In this document: positions 45,741 through 53,276 of the stretch, one piece after another
How positions within the stretch are numbered: position 1 is the stretch's first letter
Layout of the letters: every line of letters starts with the position of its first letter
Assembly: GCA_019233755.1 (NCBI GenBank)
Contig: JAFAMD010000066.1
Span: 1-64,000 of the forward strand
Direction of reading: 5' to 3'
DNA: 64,000 nucleotides
Source of the DNA: Acidobacteriaceae bacterium
GTDB lineage: Bacteria > Acidobacteriota > Terriglobia > Bryobacterales > Bryobacteraceae
Notes under the pieces: generated by a model
What the model saw: only the letters and a program-made list of their open reading frames with translations
What the model was told of the DNA's origin: nothing
The model's database searches: none
Made by a program: the position numbers and the translations under genes

Positions 45741-46854
45741 AACAGCGATCCTCCAGTTCTGTTCGGACACGCTCAAACGCGGCGACGCAGAGTTCGTTCT
45801 CTTCCGCCGTTCCGATGGATACGCGAAGGCAGTGCGGGAGGCCGGTCGCCGCGAGCAGCCGAATGATGATGCCTTCGCGCAGAAGGGAGTCGAAGGTTTG
45901 TACGGCTTGCGTTTCGGAATCGAGCACAAGCATGACGAAGTTTGCCGCTGACGGTACAACGACGTAGCCGAGCTTGCGGAGAGACCTGCTCACAAAGGCA
46001 AGCCCTTGCGCATTGTTCGCCAGCGTTCTCGCCACGAATTCGGAATCATCGAGGGCGCCAAGTGCGGCAGCGGAAGCAACTCCGCTCGGTTCAAACGGCA
46101 GCTTCAATTTCAGCAGCACAGATATAAGATTTTCGTGTGCGAAGCCGTAACCGATGCGGGCAGCAGCCAAACCGTGCAGCTTCGAGAATGTCCGCAGCGT
46201 GATGACGTTGTCGAAGCGGTACTGCAGGGAGTCCGGATAGGCAGGCCGGTCGGCCGCGAATTCGAAATACGCTTCATCAAGGATGATCAGCACTCGCTGC
46301 GGCACGCGGCTATAGAACTCTTCGAATTCCTCACGCGTGAAATACGTTCCGGTCGGGTTGTTCGGATTCGCGAGATAAATCAGTTTTGTGTTGTCCGTGA
46401 TGGCGTCGGCAAGGCGTAGAAGATCGTAACGCCAATTGCAATAGGGCACAGCCTGATACTTGACGCCCCTGCTGTGGGCCAGGACCTGGAAGCCGAGAAA
46501 AGCGGCCTCCGTAGTGAGCACCTCGTCGTTGTCCTTGAGAAACGCACGAACAATATCGGCCATGATGCCTTCGCTGCCGGCGCCGGCGATCACGTTCTCT
46601 GGTTTGAGATGGAAGCGTTCGGCGAGTTTACGGCGAAGAACGAGACCGCCGTCAGGGTATCGCGCGAGGTCGGCAAGACTGCGCCGGGCGGATTCGATGG
46701 CGAGCGGTGAGACCCCGAGCGGATTTTCGTTCGATCCGAGCTTCACCACACCGGTCAGGCCGAACCGCTCCTGGATCTGTTCCGGGCTGAGACCGGGCTC
46801 ATAGGCGCGCAAGGCCTGGATGTGCGGCGGAACGAGCAAATCAGTCAACTGCAA
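45724..46854 (-). CDS. PLP aminotransferase, HisC-like, probably for tyrosine/aromatic amino acids
   Basis: Fold-type I aminotransferase of 376 residues, most like histidinol-phosphate aminotransferases. KLGSNENPLGVSP, YLANPNNPTGTYF, LIILDEAYFEFA (PLP aspartate) and TLRTFSKLHGLAAARIGYG (Schiff-base lysine) are present. HisC-like enzymes often act on aromatic amino acids. Because it is coupled to hppD and no his genes are near, I infer that it makes 4-hydroxyphenylpyruvate from tyrosine. Its promoter region is shared with the divergent GntR gene. Confidence 0.88.
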   Translation of the reverse strand: MQLTDLLVPPHIQALRAYEPGLSPEQIQERFGLTGVVKLGSNENPLGVSPLAIESARRSLADLARYPDGGLVLRRKLAERFHLKPENVIAGAGSEGIMADIVRAFLKDNDEVLTTEAAFLGFQVLAHSRGVKYQAVPYCNWRYDLLRLADAITDNTKLIYLANPNNPTGTYFTREEFEEFYSRVPQRVLIILDEAYFEFAADRPAYPDSLQYRFDNVITLRTFSKLHGLAAARIGYGFAHENLISVLLKLKLPFEPSGVASAAALGALDDSEFVARTLANNAQGLAFVSRSLRKLGYVVVPSAANFVMLVLDSETQAVQTFDSLLREGIIIRLLAATGLPHCLRVSIGTAEENELCVAAFERVRTELEDRCYAASY

Positions 46855-46876
46855 AGGTATATGCTCCGTCGATTAC

Positions 46877-46897
46877 AAGTATACTCATTGTATATTT
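46877..46897. promoter_or_regulatory. palindromic operator in the divergent tyrosine-catabolism promoter
   Basis: Imperfect inverted repeat AAGTATAC-TCATT-GTATATTT, seven of eight arm positions pairing. It lies 22 bases upstream of the aminotransferase start and nine bases upstream of the GntR start. The GTATAC-type half sites and position suit a GntR/FadR-type regulator, most simply the adjacent one, controlling both directions. Binding is inferred. Confidence 0.55.
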
Positions 46898-46905
46898 GCC
46901 AGAAC

Positions 46906-47634
46906 ATGCCCACTGTCAAGAAGAAGATACCCTCCACTGGCACGCTGGTGGACCGAGCGTACCGTTTGCTGAAGCACGGCATCCTGCATGGAGAATTTCC
47001 CGAGGGAAGTTTTCTTTCAGAGAGCGAGATTCTGTCGCGGCATGGGATCGGGAGAACACCTTTTCGAGAGGCATGCAACCGGCTCCATAACGAGCAGTTA
47101 CTCGAGGTAGTGCCTCGCCGGGGCTATTTCGTGCCGGAGCTGAGCTTTCGCGGAGTGCGCGATCTTCTGGAAATGCGCATCTTGCTGGAGGGAGTGGCAG
47201 CGGAACTGGCGACGCTGCGCGCGGAGCCGCACGAAATAGATGTTCTCGAGGGGTTTTACAAAGACGCGCTGGAGGCCGCTCGCATGCCGAATGGTCTGGA
47301 CGCGTTCATCGAAGCGAATCAGGCGTTCCATCTTCAGATTGCGCGCATGACTCACAACCGCGAAGTTGAGACGGCGGTACGCGGGATCTTGGAACGCTCG
47401 ACGCGGCTCGTCTACCTGGCGGCGAGCGGCTCAAAGGAAGTGCCCCGCGACATCGAGAGCCTCTTGAAGCCGATTGTGAATGCAATCCGGAAGAAAAATG
47501 CGGCGGCCGCACGCGAAGGCGTGGTGGCCGATATAGCGCAAGGGCAGCTCAATGCACTGGGCAGAGATGTATGGACCACGACGGCGGGCGTTCGGAATGA
47601 TGAGATGCTGAGCAGAAGACGAGAGGAGGTTTGA
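46906..47634 (+). CDS. GntR (FadR subfamily) transcriptional regulator
   Basis: 242 residues from the ATG at 46906. The N-terminal winged helix (about 12-75) reads LVDRAYRLLKHGILHGEFPEG, FLSESEILSRHGIGRTPFREACNRL and LLEVVPRRGYFVPEL, a standard GntR DNA-binding domain. The C-terminal FCD-type helical ligand domain holds the metal/ligand residues in DAFIEANQAFHLQIARMTHN. Its TGA touches the hmgA ATG, so regulator and catabolic genes are translated together. It most likely senses tyrosine or a catabolite. The ligand is not evident. Confidence 0.93.
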   Translation: MPTVKKKIPSTGTLVDRAYRLLKHGILHGEFPEGSFLSESEILSRHGIGRTPFREACNRLHNEQLLEVVPRRGYFVPELSFRGVRDLLEMRILLEGVAAELATLRAEPHEIDVLEGFYKDALEAARMPNGLDAFIEANQAFHLQIARMTHNREVETAVRGILERSTRLVYLAASGSKEVPRDIESLLKPIVNAIRKKNAAAAREGVVADIAQGQLNALGRDVWTTTAGVRNDEMLSRRREEV

Positions 47635-48792
47635 ATGCCGGTATATCACTCTCTTGGCGAGATACCTTCGAAAAGGCACAAGGTCTACCGGAAGCCCAAT
47701 GGTGAACTTTACGCGGAAGAACTGATGGGCAATATGGGTTTCGTGGGTCCGTCGTCGCTGCTCTATCACGTGCGCCGGCCGACAGCGGTGCGTGCCATTC
47801 GCGCGGTGAAGGCGCTGAAGCAAGAGGCCGCCCCCCCGGAGCCACTGCGGCATCGGCATTTCCGCACGAAGCAACTGGAGCAGACCGGCGATGTTTTCGC
47901 CGACCGCATTCCACTCGTCTTCAACCGCGATGTTTCGCTGTCGATTGTGAGTCCGGCCGCGGACATAAGCGACTTTTACCGGAACGCTCAGGGCGATGAG
48001 ATTGTGTATATCAGCGAAGGCGAGGGCGCGCTGGAATCACCTTACGGCGTGCTGCCATTCATCGAGGGCGATTATGTCGTAATTCCGCGCGGCATCCTCC
48101 ACCGGTATCGGTTCACCTCGCCTCAACGAGTGCTGCTGGTTATCGAGAGCGCAGGCTATGTGCGAACGCCGAAGCGGTATCGGAATGAATATGGCCAGTT
48201 GATGGAATCGAGCCCGTATTCGGAGCGAGACATCCGGTGCCCGCAGTATCTGGAGACTCACGATGAAAAGGGCGATTTCAAGCTGCTGGTCAAAAAGGAG
48301 GATACGCTCACCGAGATGACGCTGGCCTATCATCCGTTCGATGTCGTAGGTTGGGACGGCTACTACTATCCGTGGGCGCTGAACATTCGCGACTTCGAGC
48401 CGCGCGTGGGACGCTTCCATCTTCCGCCGCCCACGCATCAGACCTTCGAAAGCGACGGGTTCGTGGTGTGTTCGTTCTGCCCGCGGCCATATGATTTCGA
48501 TTCGGAGGCGGTGCCCGCACCGTACGCGCACTCCAACGTCATGTCGGACGAGCTGCTGTACTATGCGAACTCCGAATTCATGAGCCGGAAAGGTATCGAG
48601 TACGGATCCATCACGCTTCATCCTGACGGCCTGGCGCATGGACCGCAACCGGGACGCACGGAAGCGTCGATCGGTCAAAAGCAGACGAACGAACTGGCGG
48701 TGATGATGGATACATTTCGCGGCTTGCAGGTTAGCCGCCAGGCCGCCGGCGTGGAAGACAAGGACTACTATCTCTCGTGGCTGGAATTGTAG
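47635..48792 (+). CDS. hmgA: homogentisate 1,2-dioxygenase
   Basis: Ring-cleaves homogentisate to maleylacetoacetate, using Fe(II). It is 385 residues, shorter than the human-type enzyme (about 430-445). A Shine-Dalgarno AGGAGG precedes the ATG. Cupin-like features: NAQGDEIVYISEGEGALESPYG, YVVIPRGILHRYRF, and the C-terminal LHPDGLAHGPQPGRTEASIG plus TNELAVMMDTFRGLQ, which holds the metal histidines and glutamate region. The last 16 bases overlap the GTG start of the next gene. Confidence 0.93.
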   Translation: MPVYHSLGEIPSKRHKVYRKPNGELYAEELMGNMGFVGPSSLLYHVRRPTAVRAIRAVKALKQEAAPPEPLRHRHFRTKQLEQTGDVFADRIPLVFNRDVSLSIVSPAADISDFYRNAQGDEIVYISEGEGALESPYGVLPFIEGDYVVIPRGILHRYRFTSPQRVLLVIESAGYVRTPKRYRNEYGQLMESSPYSERDIRCPQYLETHDEKGDFKLLVKKEDTLTEMTLAYHPFDVVGWDGYYYPWALNIRDFEPRVGRFHLPPPTHQTFESDGFVVCSFCPRPYDFDSEAVPAPYAHSNVMSDELLYYANSEFMSRKGIEYGSITLHPDGLAHGPQPGRTEASIGQKQTNELAVMMDTFRGLQVSRQAAGVEDKDYYLSWLEL

Positions 48793-49538
48793 CGCCCGCC
48801 TTTCAGGCTCTGCTTGCGCGATCGATTGATTATGCCGGCATGTTTCCGCCCGCGTCATTGTCTCGCGAAAGGGCGCTTTCGAATTACCGAGCTTATCGGA
48901 CCGGGGAGAACGCCTGGATGCTGGGAAGGCTGGTGGTCAGGGCCAGCGAGCTGAAGGATGTGCCGGGCGAGTTCGACGGTTTGCTGTCGGTCTTGAGCGA
49001 AACGGATATAGAACGGGCGGGTGCCATGGAGACGAGCCGGGCGCTGCGGACGTCGAAACCTACTTACTGTGAAGTCCCGGTGGAGGGGTTGGACGAGGTG
49101 AAGCGGGCTGAGGGCTTCGCCAAGATACGGACTGGGGGAGTGACGGAGGAAGCGATTCCGTCGGTTGAGAGCGTGGCGAGCTTTCTTGTTGCGTGCGCAG
49201 AACGCCGGATTGCTTTCAAAGCGACAGCCGGCCTGCACCATCCGATTCGGGCGGTTCATGCGTTGACTTATGAAAGCAACGCCCCGCAGGCTTTCATGCA
49301 TGGTTTTCTGAATGTTTTTCTAGCGGCGGCGTTCGCGTGGCATGGAAAGCAGAACGTCGAAGCTATTTTGGGCGAGACGGACCCGAGTGCATTTCGTTTT
49401 GGAGATGCGGCGAGGTGGCGCGATTGGTCCCTGACTGCGGAAGAAGTGGCAATTGCGCGGAGCGAGTTCGTACACTCCTTTGGATCGTGTTCGTTTGAGG
49501 AGCCGGTGGACGAGCTGCGGGCCCTGCGATTTCTATGA
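48777..49538 (+). CDS. uncharacterised protein between hmgA and fahA
   Basis: I do not know a function for this 253-residue protein. The GTG at 48777 lies within the end of hmgA, and its TGA overlaps the fahA ATG, so it is translationally locked into the tyrosine-degradation operon. There is no signal peptide or membrane helix. Conserved-looking features are RSIDYAGMFPPASLSRERALSNY near the N-terminus, AEGFAKIRTGGVTEEAIPS, IAFKATAGLHHPIRAVHAL and AFMHGFLNVFLAAAFAW. The beta-alpha rhythm and the lysines in AKIRTGG and FKATAGLHH suggest a TIM-barrel enzyme. Position matches the missing maleylacetoacetate isomerase step, but that is only a hypothesis. An ATG start at 48839 is less likely. Confidence 0.82.
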   Translation: MAGIVAPAFQALLARSIDYAGMFPPASLSRERALSNYRAYRTGENAWMLGRLVVRASELKDVPGEFDGLLSVLSETDIERAGAMETSRALRTSKPTYCEVPVEGLDEVKRAEGFAKIRTGGVTEEAIPSVESVASFLVACAERRIAFKATAGLHHPIRAVHALTYESNAPQAFMHGFLNVFLAAAFAWHGKQNVEAILGETDPSAFRFGDAARWRDWSLTAEEVAIARSEFVHSFGSCSFEEPVDELRALRFL

Positions 49539-50740
49539 TTGACGAAACGCACGATCCGCAACTGCGGAGTTGGGTGGAATCGGCGAACAGCGAGGGCTGC
49601 GATTTTCCAATACAGAATCTGCCGCTCGGCGTTTTTCAAGTGCGTGGCGAGGAGCGGCGGCGGCTGGGCGTAGCGATCGGCGATTTTGTTCTTGACGCGG
49701 GAGCCTGGCTTTCCGGAGAAACTCTGAACGGCTACCTGGAACTGCCGCGGACGCAGCGGAAAGACCTGCGGCGGGAGGTAAGCCGGGTACTGGCGGCGGG
49801 GGCGCCGGAAAAACCGTTGTTTGCGCAGGCTGATTGCCAGATGCTGCTGCCTGCAGTTGTCGGAGACTACACCGACTTCTATGCGTCCATTCACCACGCG
49901 ACGAACGTGGGGCGGATGTTCCGGCCCGACAACCCGCTGCTGCCGAACTACAAACACTTGCCGATTGCGTATCACGGGCGGGCTTCTTCGCTGGTGGTCA
50001 GCGGCAGCCCGGTGCGCCGCCCGTGCGGCCAACTCGGTGAGGGTCGTTTCGGTACATCGCGTGAACTTGACTACGAATTGGAGGTGGGTGCCTTTATCGG
50101 GCCTGGGAACACGCCAGGCCAGCCGATTCCGGTGAATCGGGCGGAGGAGCACATCGCGGGCGTCTGCCTGGTCAACGACTGGTCGGCACGCGATATCCAG
50201 CGATGGGAGTATCAGCCGCTGGGTCCGTTTCTTGCCAAGAATTTCGCCACTTCGATATCGCCCTGGCTGGTGACGATAGAGGCGCTGGCGCCCTTCCGGG
50301 TGGAGACGAAAGGACACGATGTCCCGATACTGCCGTATCTGCGGGCGGTTGAGCCAGGTGGGTTCGATATCACCGTGGAGGCCTGGTTACGGACCAGGGA
50401 CATGGGGCACGCAGTTCGGGTGAGCCAAGCATCCTTTAAAGATATGTATTGGACGTTCGGCCAGATGCTGGCGCATCATACTTCAAATGGATGTCCGATG
50501 CGAGGGGGTGACCTGGTCGCGAGCGGAACGGTGTCAGGGCCGGATAAAGAGAATCGCGGGTGCCTGCTGGAGTTGACCTGGAAGGGGACCGAGCCGGTAC
50601 GGTTGCCTAACGGCGAGGTGCGAACATTCTTGGAAGACGGCGATGAAGTGATCCTGACCGGGTATTGTATGCGTGAGGGGTTCCGGCGGATCGGATTGGG
50701 CATGTGTCAAGGAACTATTGTCGGGAACGGACAGGTTTGA
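49535..50740 (+). CDS. fahA: fumarylacetoacetase
   Basis: Hydrolyses fumarylacetoacetate to fumarate and acetoacetate, the last step of tyrosine breakdown. It is 401 residues. The N-terminal domain is followed by the FAH mixed-beta-roll core: GDYTDFYASIHHATNVGRMFRP with the catalytic histidine and first metal aspartate, LPIAYHGRASSLVVSG, LDYELEVGAFIGPGN (metal glutamates) and CLVNDWSARDIQRWEYQPLGPF. GRCMRG-like end motifs are replaced by MRGGDLVASGTVSG. Its last 26 bases overlap the converging motB. Confidence 0.95.
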   Translation: MIDETHDPQLRSWVESANSEGCDFPIQNLPLGVFQVRGEERRRLGVAIGDFVLDAGAWLSGETLNGYLELPRTQRKDLRREVSRVLAAGAPEKPLFAQADCQMLLPAVVGDYTDFYASIHHATNVGRMFRPDNPLLPNYKHLPIAYHGRASSLVVSGSPVRRPCGQLGEGRFGTSRELDYELEVGAFIGPGNTPGQPIPVNRAEEHIAGVCLVNDWSARDIQRWEYQPLGPFLAKNFATSISPWLVTIEALAPFRVETKGHDVPILPYLRAVEPGGFDITVEAWLRTRDMGHAVRVSQASFKDMYWTFGQMLAHHTSNGCPMRGGDLVASGTVSGPDKENRGCLLELTWKGTEPVRLPNGEVRTFLEDGDEVILTGYCMREGFRRIGLGMCQGTIVGNGQV

Positions 50741-51482
50741 CTGCCGCCAGTGTTGTGACCGCAGGCGGGATAACCTGCGTATACCCGACCACGATAGAAA
50801 CGCGACGATTGGACGGATCCGTCGGGCGATTGGAAACGCGCAGGCGTTCATCGGCGAAGCCGCGGACTTCGGTTACCTGATGCGACTTCAGACCGCCGGA
50901 CTCCATGATGCGCCGGGCGGCGTTGGCGCGATCAGCCGAGAGTTCCCAATTAGAGTAGACGACGCTCTCGAACGGGTTCGAATCCGTGTGGCCTTCGATC
51001 ACTATAGGGTTTTTCAGCTTACCTAACTGGCGCGCAAGCTCGCAGAGGAGATCTTTCCCCTGCGGTGTTGGCGATGAATGACCGTTTTCGAAGAACATTC
51101 CCTTGTCTGTTTCGATAAGTTCGATTCGTAAACCCTCGCCGGTCACGGTCATCAAGACATGATCCTTGAGTTTTGCGAACTCCGGGTTCTTGCGCAGAGC
51201 CTGCTCCAATTGGCCCTTGAGTAAGTTCATGTTGCTCTTGGTGATGGTTAGGCTTTCGCCGTTTCCCCCCATGGAACTGCCTGTTTGCGTTCCAATCCCC
51301 TTCGGATCGCGAAAATAACCTGCGATGGACTCCTGGACTTCCTGGCTGGTCGTCATAAGCCAGAGCACGATGAAGAGGGCCATGAGGGCGGTGACGAAAT
51401 CGGCATAAGCCACCTTCCAAGCGCCGCCGTGCGGGTGGGAGCCGTGTTTTTTCCTTTTCTTGACGACAATGATTGGTTGCAC
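50715..51482 (-). CDS. motB: flagellar stator protein MotB
   Basis: Peptidoglycan-anchored stator subunit, 255 residues. A basic cytoplasmic start (KKRKKHGSHPHGGAWK) precedes one helix, VAYADFVTALMALFIVLWLM, with the essential proton-binding aspartate. The C-terminal OmpA-like domain (about 130-240) has IVIEGHTDSNPF and NWELSADRANAARRIM for peptidoglycan binding. It is 10 bases after motA. The linker SSMGGNGES is flexible, and the last residues carry no motif. Confidence 0.94.
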   Translation of the reverse strand: MQPIIVVKKRKKHGSHPHGGAWKVAYADFVTALMALFIVLWLMTTSQEVQESIAGYFRDPKGIGTQTGSSMGGNGESLTITKSNMNLLKGQLEQALRKNPEFAKLKDHVLMTVTGEGLRIELIETDKGMFFENGHSSPTPQGKDLLCELARQLGKLKNPIVIEGHTDSNPFESVVYSNWELSADRANAARRIMESGGLKSHQVTEVRGFADERLRVSNRPTDPSNRRVSIVVGYTQVIPPAVTTLAAVKPVRSRQ

Positions 51483-51492
51483 GGATGGAAGG

Positions 51493-52362
51493 CTAAGCTG
51501 CGGCTGCTTCGGCTTTTGCGCGGAAGGATTCTTCCATTTCCTTGAAAGTGGGCCTCACGGCTGCGGGTATCGAGCGACGGGAAAACTCGACGGCAAGGAT
51601 AGGAGCGGCTCCCCGCACAAACGCGATTAACCCAGTGCGAAGGGAATGATAATAATCCAGCTCGGCTTCGTTAGATCGAGCCATGCTGGCGGCCAGCGGC
51701 GACAGAAAGCCGTAGCAGAGCAGGATTCCGAGAAAAGTGCCGACGAGAGCCGCAGCCACCTTCTTGCCGATCTCGGCAGGGGGCCCTCCGAGAGAACCCA
51801 TAGTGATGACGACGCCGAGGACGGCGGCGACGATTCCCAGGCCGGGAAGAGCATCGGCTACCGTGGTGAGTGCTGTCACAGGCTGAGTGACCTCCTTGTG
51901 GTGGACCTCCAGGTCGAGTTCGATCATCTGGTCGAGATCGAAGTGCGACACCGTACCGGACATGGCTGTTCGCAGCGTGTCGCAGATGAAGGCCAGCACA
52001 TGATGTTCAGCGGCGATAGCAGGATAGTTGCTGAAGATGTCGCTTTTTTCGGGCTCCTCGACGTCTGACTCGATGCCGGTGAGGCCTCCTTTTCGTCCAC
52101 GCTTGAACAACTCATTCAGCATGCGCAATGTCATGAGATAGCGTTCCTTGTTGTACTTGGACGGTTTGAATGCGGCCAGTATGCCCTTGGCGATGCTCAG
52201 GATTACCGGAAGCGGATTGGCGATCAGCAAGGTACCGAGCGCCGCTCCGCCGATGATGATCAGTTCGGCGGGCTGAAGAAGGACCTTTACATTCCCGTGT
52301 TCAAGGAGATAGCCGCCCAAGATGGCTCCGATGACGACAATGACGCCGATGATGGAAAACAT
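51493..52362 (-). CDS. motA: flagellar stator protein MotA
   Basis: Proton-channel stator subunit, 289 residues. Four membrane segments are visible (MFSIIGVIVVIGAILGGYLL, VLLQPAELIIIGGAALGTLL, a third with the conserved proline at ALPGLGIVAAVLGVVITMGS, and VAAALVGTFLGILLCYGFL). The cytoplasmic loop includes KERYLMTLRMLNELFKRGRKGG and the charged residues that contact FliG. A sigma-28-like promoter lies just upstream. It pairs with motB. Confidence 0.95.
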   Translation of the reverse strand: MFSIIGVIVVIGAILGGYLLEHGNVKVLLQPAELIIIGGAALGTLLIANPLPVILSIAKGILAAFKPSKYNKERYLMTLRMLNELFKRGRKGGLTGIESDVEEPEKSDIFSNYPAIAAEHHVLAFICDTLRTAMSGTVSHFDLDQMIELDLEVHHKEVTQPVTALTTVADALPGLGIVAAVLGVVITMGSLGGPPAEIGKKVAAALVGTFLGILLCYGFLSPLAASMARSNEAELDYYHSLRTGLIAFVRGAAPILAVEFSRRSIPAAVRPTFKEMEESFRAKAEAAAA

Positions 52363-52387
52363 TCCTGAGTGCGAACCCTCAGGGAAG

Positions 52388-52415
52388 TTATCGGTGAAGG
52401 GAAGGTGAAGTCTTA
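52388..52415 (-). promoter_or_regulatory. candidate sigma-28 (FliA) promoter for motAB
   Basis: Read on the minus strand, TAAGACTT, 12 bases, then ACCGATAA. The flagellar sigma-28 consensus is TAAAGTTT, 11 bases, GCCGATAA, so the -10 matches seven of eight and the -35 about five of eight. It ends 25 bases before the motA ATG. Stator genes are typical late, sigma-28-dependent genes. Confidence 0.45.
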
Positions 52416-52449
52416 GGAGGATTGAGACGGGCCGCTGCGTGATTGCTTC

Positions 52450-52475
52450 TAAATCCAGGCCAGGGATGTCGATAT
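52450..52475 (+). promoter_or_regulatory. weak sigma-28-like sequence before fliS
   Basis: TAAA at 52450, 14 bases, then GTCGATAT, six of eight to the sigma-28 -10 element. If used, transcription would begin close to the Shine-Dalgarno at 52482-52486, leaving a very short leader, so the call is weak. Confidence 0.25.
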
Positions 52476-52492
52476 GAAACCCGGAGGCAGCC

Positions 52493-52975
52493 TTGGCATA
52501 CCCCGATCCGTACCAAGCCTATGCAGAGGGAAGTATTTTGAACGCAACGCCAGCAGCGCTAATCGTGGTGCTCTATGAAACAGCGATCGCGGCCATTGGG
52601 CGGGGAGAGGAGTGCCTGGAAAAGGGAGATATCCGGGGCCGGGGGAAGGCGATTACAAATGCGATGAGTGCCATTACAGAACTGCTTGTCTCCCTGAATC
52701 ACGAAAAAGGGGGCACCTTGAGCAAGAATCTGCAGCAGATGTACGTTTATATGCACAAGCGCTTGCTCGAAGCGCATGCCCGCGAGAGCCGGGAGCCGAT
52801 GGAGGAAGTAAAGGGTCTTCTTGTGAAGTTATTGCAAGCCTGGCGGAAAGTGGCGGAAGAGCCGGTGAAGGCAGAGAACGCTGCGGCGGAGGCGCCCGTG
52901 GTTGCGAGTGAACGCGCTGCAGGCTATTGGGATGAAGCAGCGGAGCGGGTTTCGAGCTTTTCCGCCGAATTCTGA
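52493..52975 (+). CDS. fliS: flagellin export chaperone FliS
   Basis: Binds flagellin in the cytoplasm and delivers it to the export apparatus. It is 160 residues from a TTG start with GGAGG six bases upstream. The N-terminus (YPDPYQAYAEGSILNATPAAL) and helices LIVVLYETAIAAIGRGEECL, KAITNAMSAITELLVSLNHEKGG and LQQMYVYMHKRLLEAHA fit FliS well. The C-terminal 40 residues, rich in alanine and glutamate, are longer than usual. The last 52 bases lie antisense to the end of flgJ. No flagellin gene is in the window. Confidence 0.9.
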   Translation: MAYPDPYQAYAEGSILNATPAALIVVLYETAIAAIGRGEECLEKGDIRGRGKAITNAMSAITELLVSLNHEKGGTLSKNLQQMYVYMHKRLLEAHARESREPMEEVKGLLVKLLQAWRKVAEEPVKAENAAAEAPVVASERAAGYWDEAAERVSSFSAEF

Positions 52976-53274
52976 ACGGCAGCGAGGTGCGGTGACATCG
53001 CTTTTTCGATCATGTTGGCAAGTCCGAGGCCACCGCGGCCAGCGAGCGCGGAGGCGAACTGAGACTGCGCCATGTCCATGGCAGACTCGGAGCCGCTATC
53101 CTGATCATCACCCAGCCAGCCATCGCCCTCGCCTTCGCGCGCAGCTTTCAGCATCTCGCCTATCATTAATGCCTCAAACTGTTGCGCCGCTGTATGGAGC
53201 CTGACGGTTTTGTCTGCGGACGAAAGATCCGATCCGGATAGGGGCGGCAGGCTCGGTGACGCGAGCGGATTCAT
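52924..53274 (-). CDS. flgJ: flagellar rod-binding protein FlgJ (N-terminal domain only)
   Basis: 116 residues. AAQQFEALMIGEMLKAARE and SAMDMAQSQFASALAGRGGLGLANMIEKAM are the rod-binding domain that scaffolds rod assembly. The peptidoglycan hydrolase domain of enterobacterial FlgJ is absent, as in many other phyla, so another enzyme must open the wall. It is the last gene of flgF-flgG-flgA-flgH-flgI-flgJ, two bases after flgI. Confidence 0.9.
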   Translation of the reverse strand: MNPLASPSLPPLSGSDLSSADKTVRLHTAAQQFEALMIGEMLKAAREGEGDGWLGDDQDSGSESAMDMAQSQFASALAGRGGLGLANMIEKAMSPHLAAVQNSAEKLETRSAASSQ

Positions 53275-53276
53275 TG

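Noticed and set aside
49268..50317. 349-codon minus-strand frame over the unknown gene and fahA
   Set aside because: Antisense to a well-identified fumarylacetoacetase; arginine-rich shadow protein.
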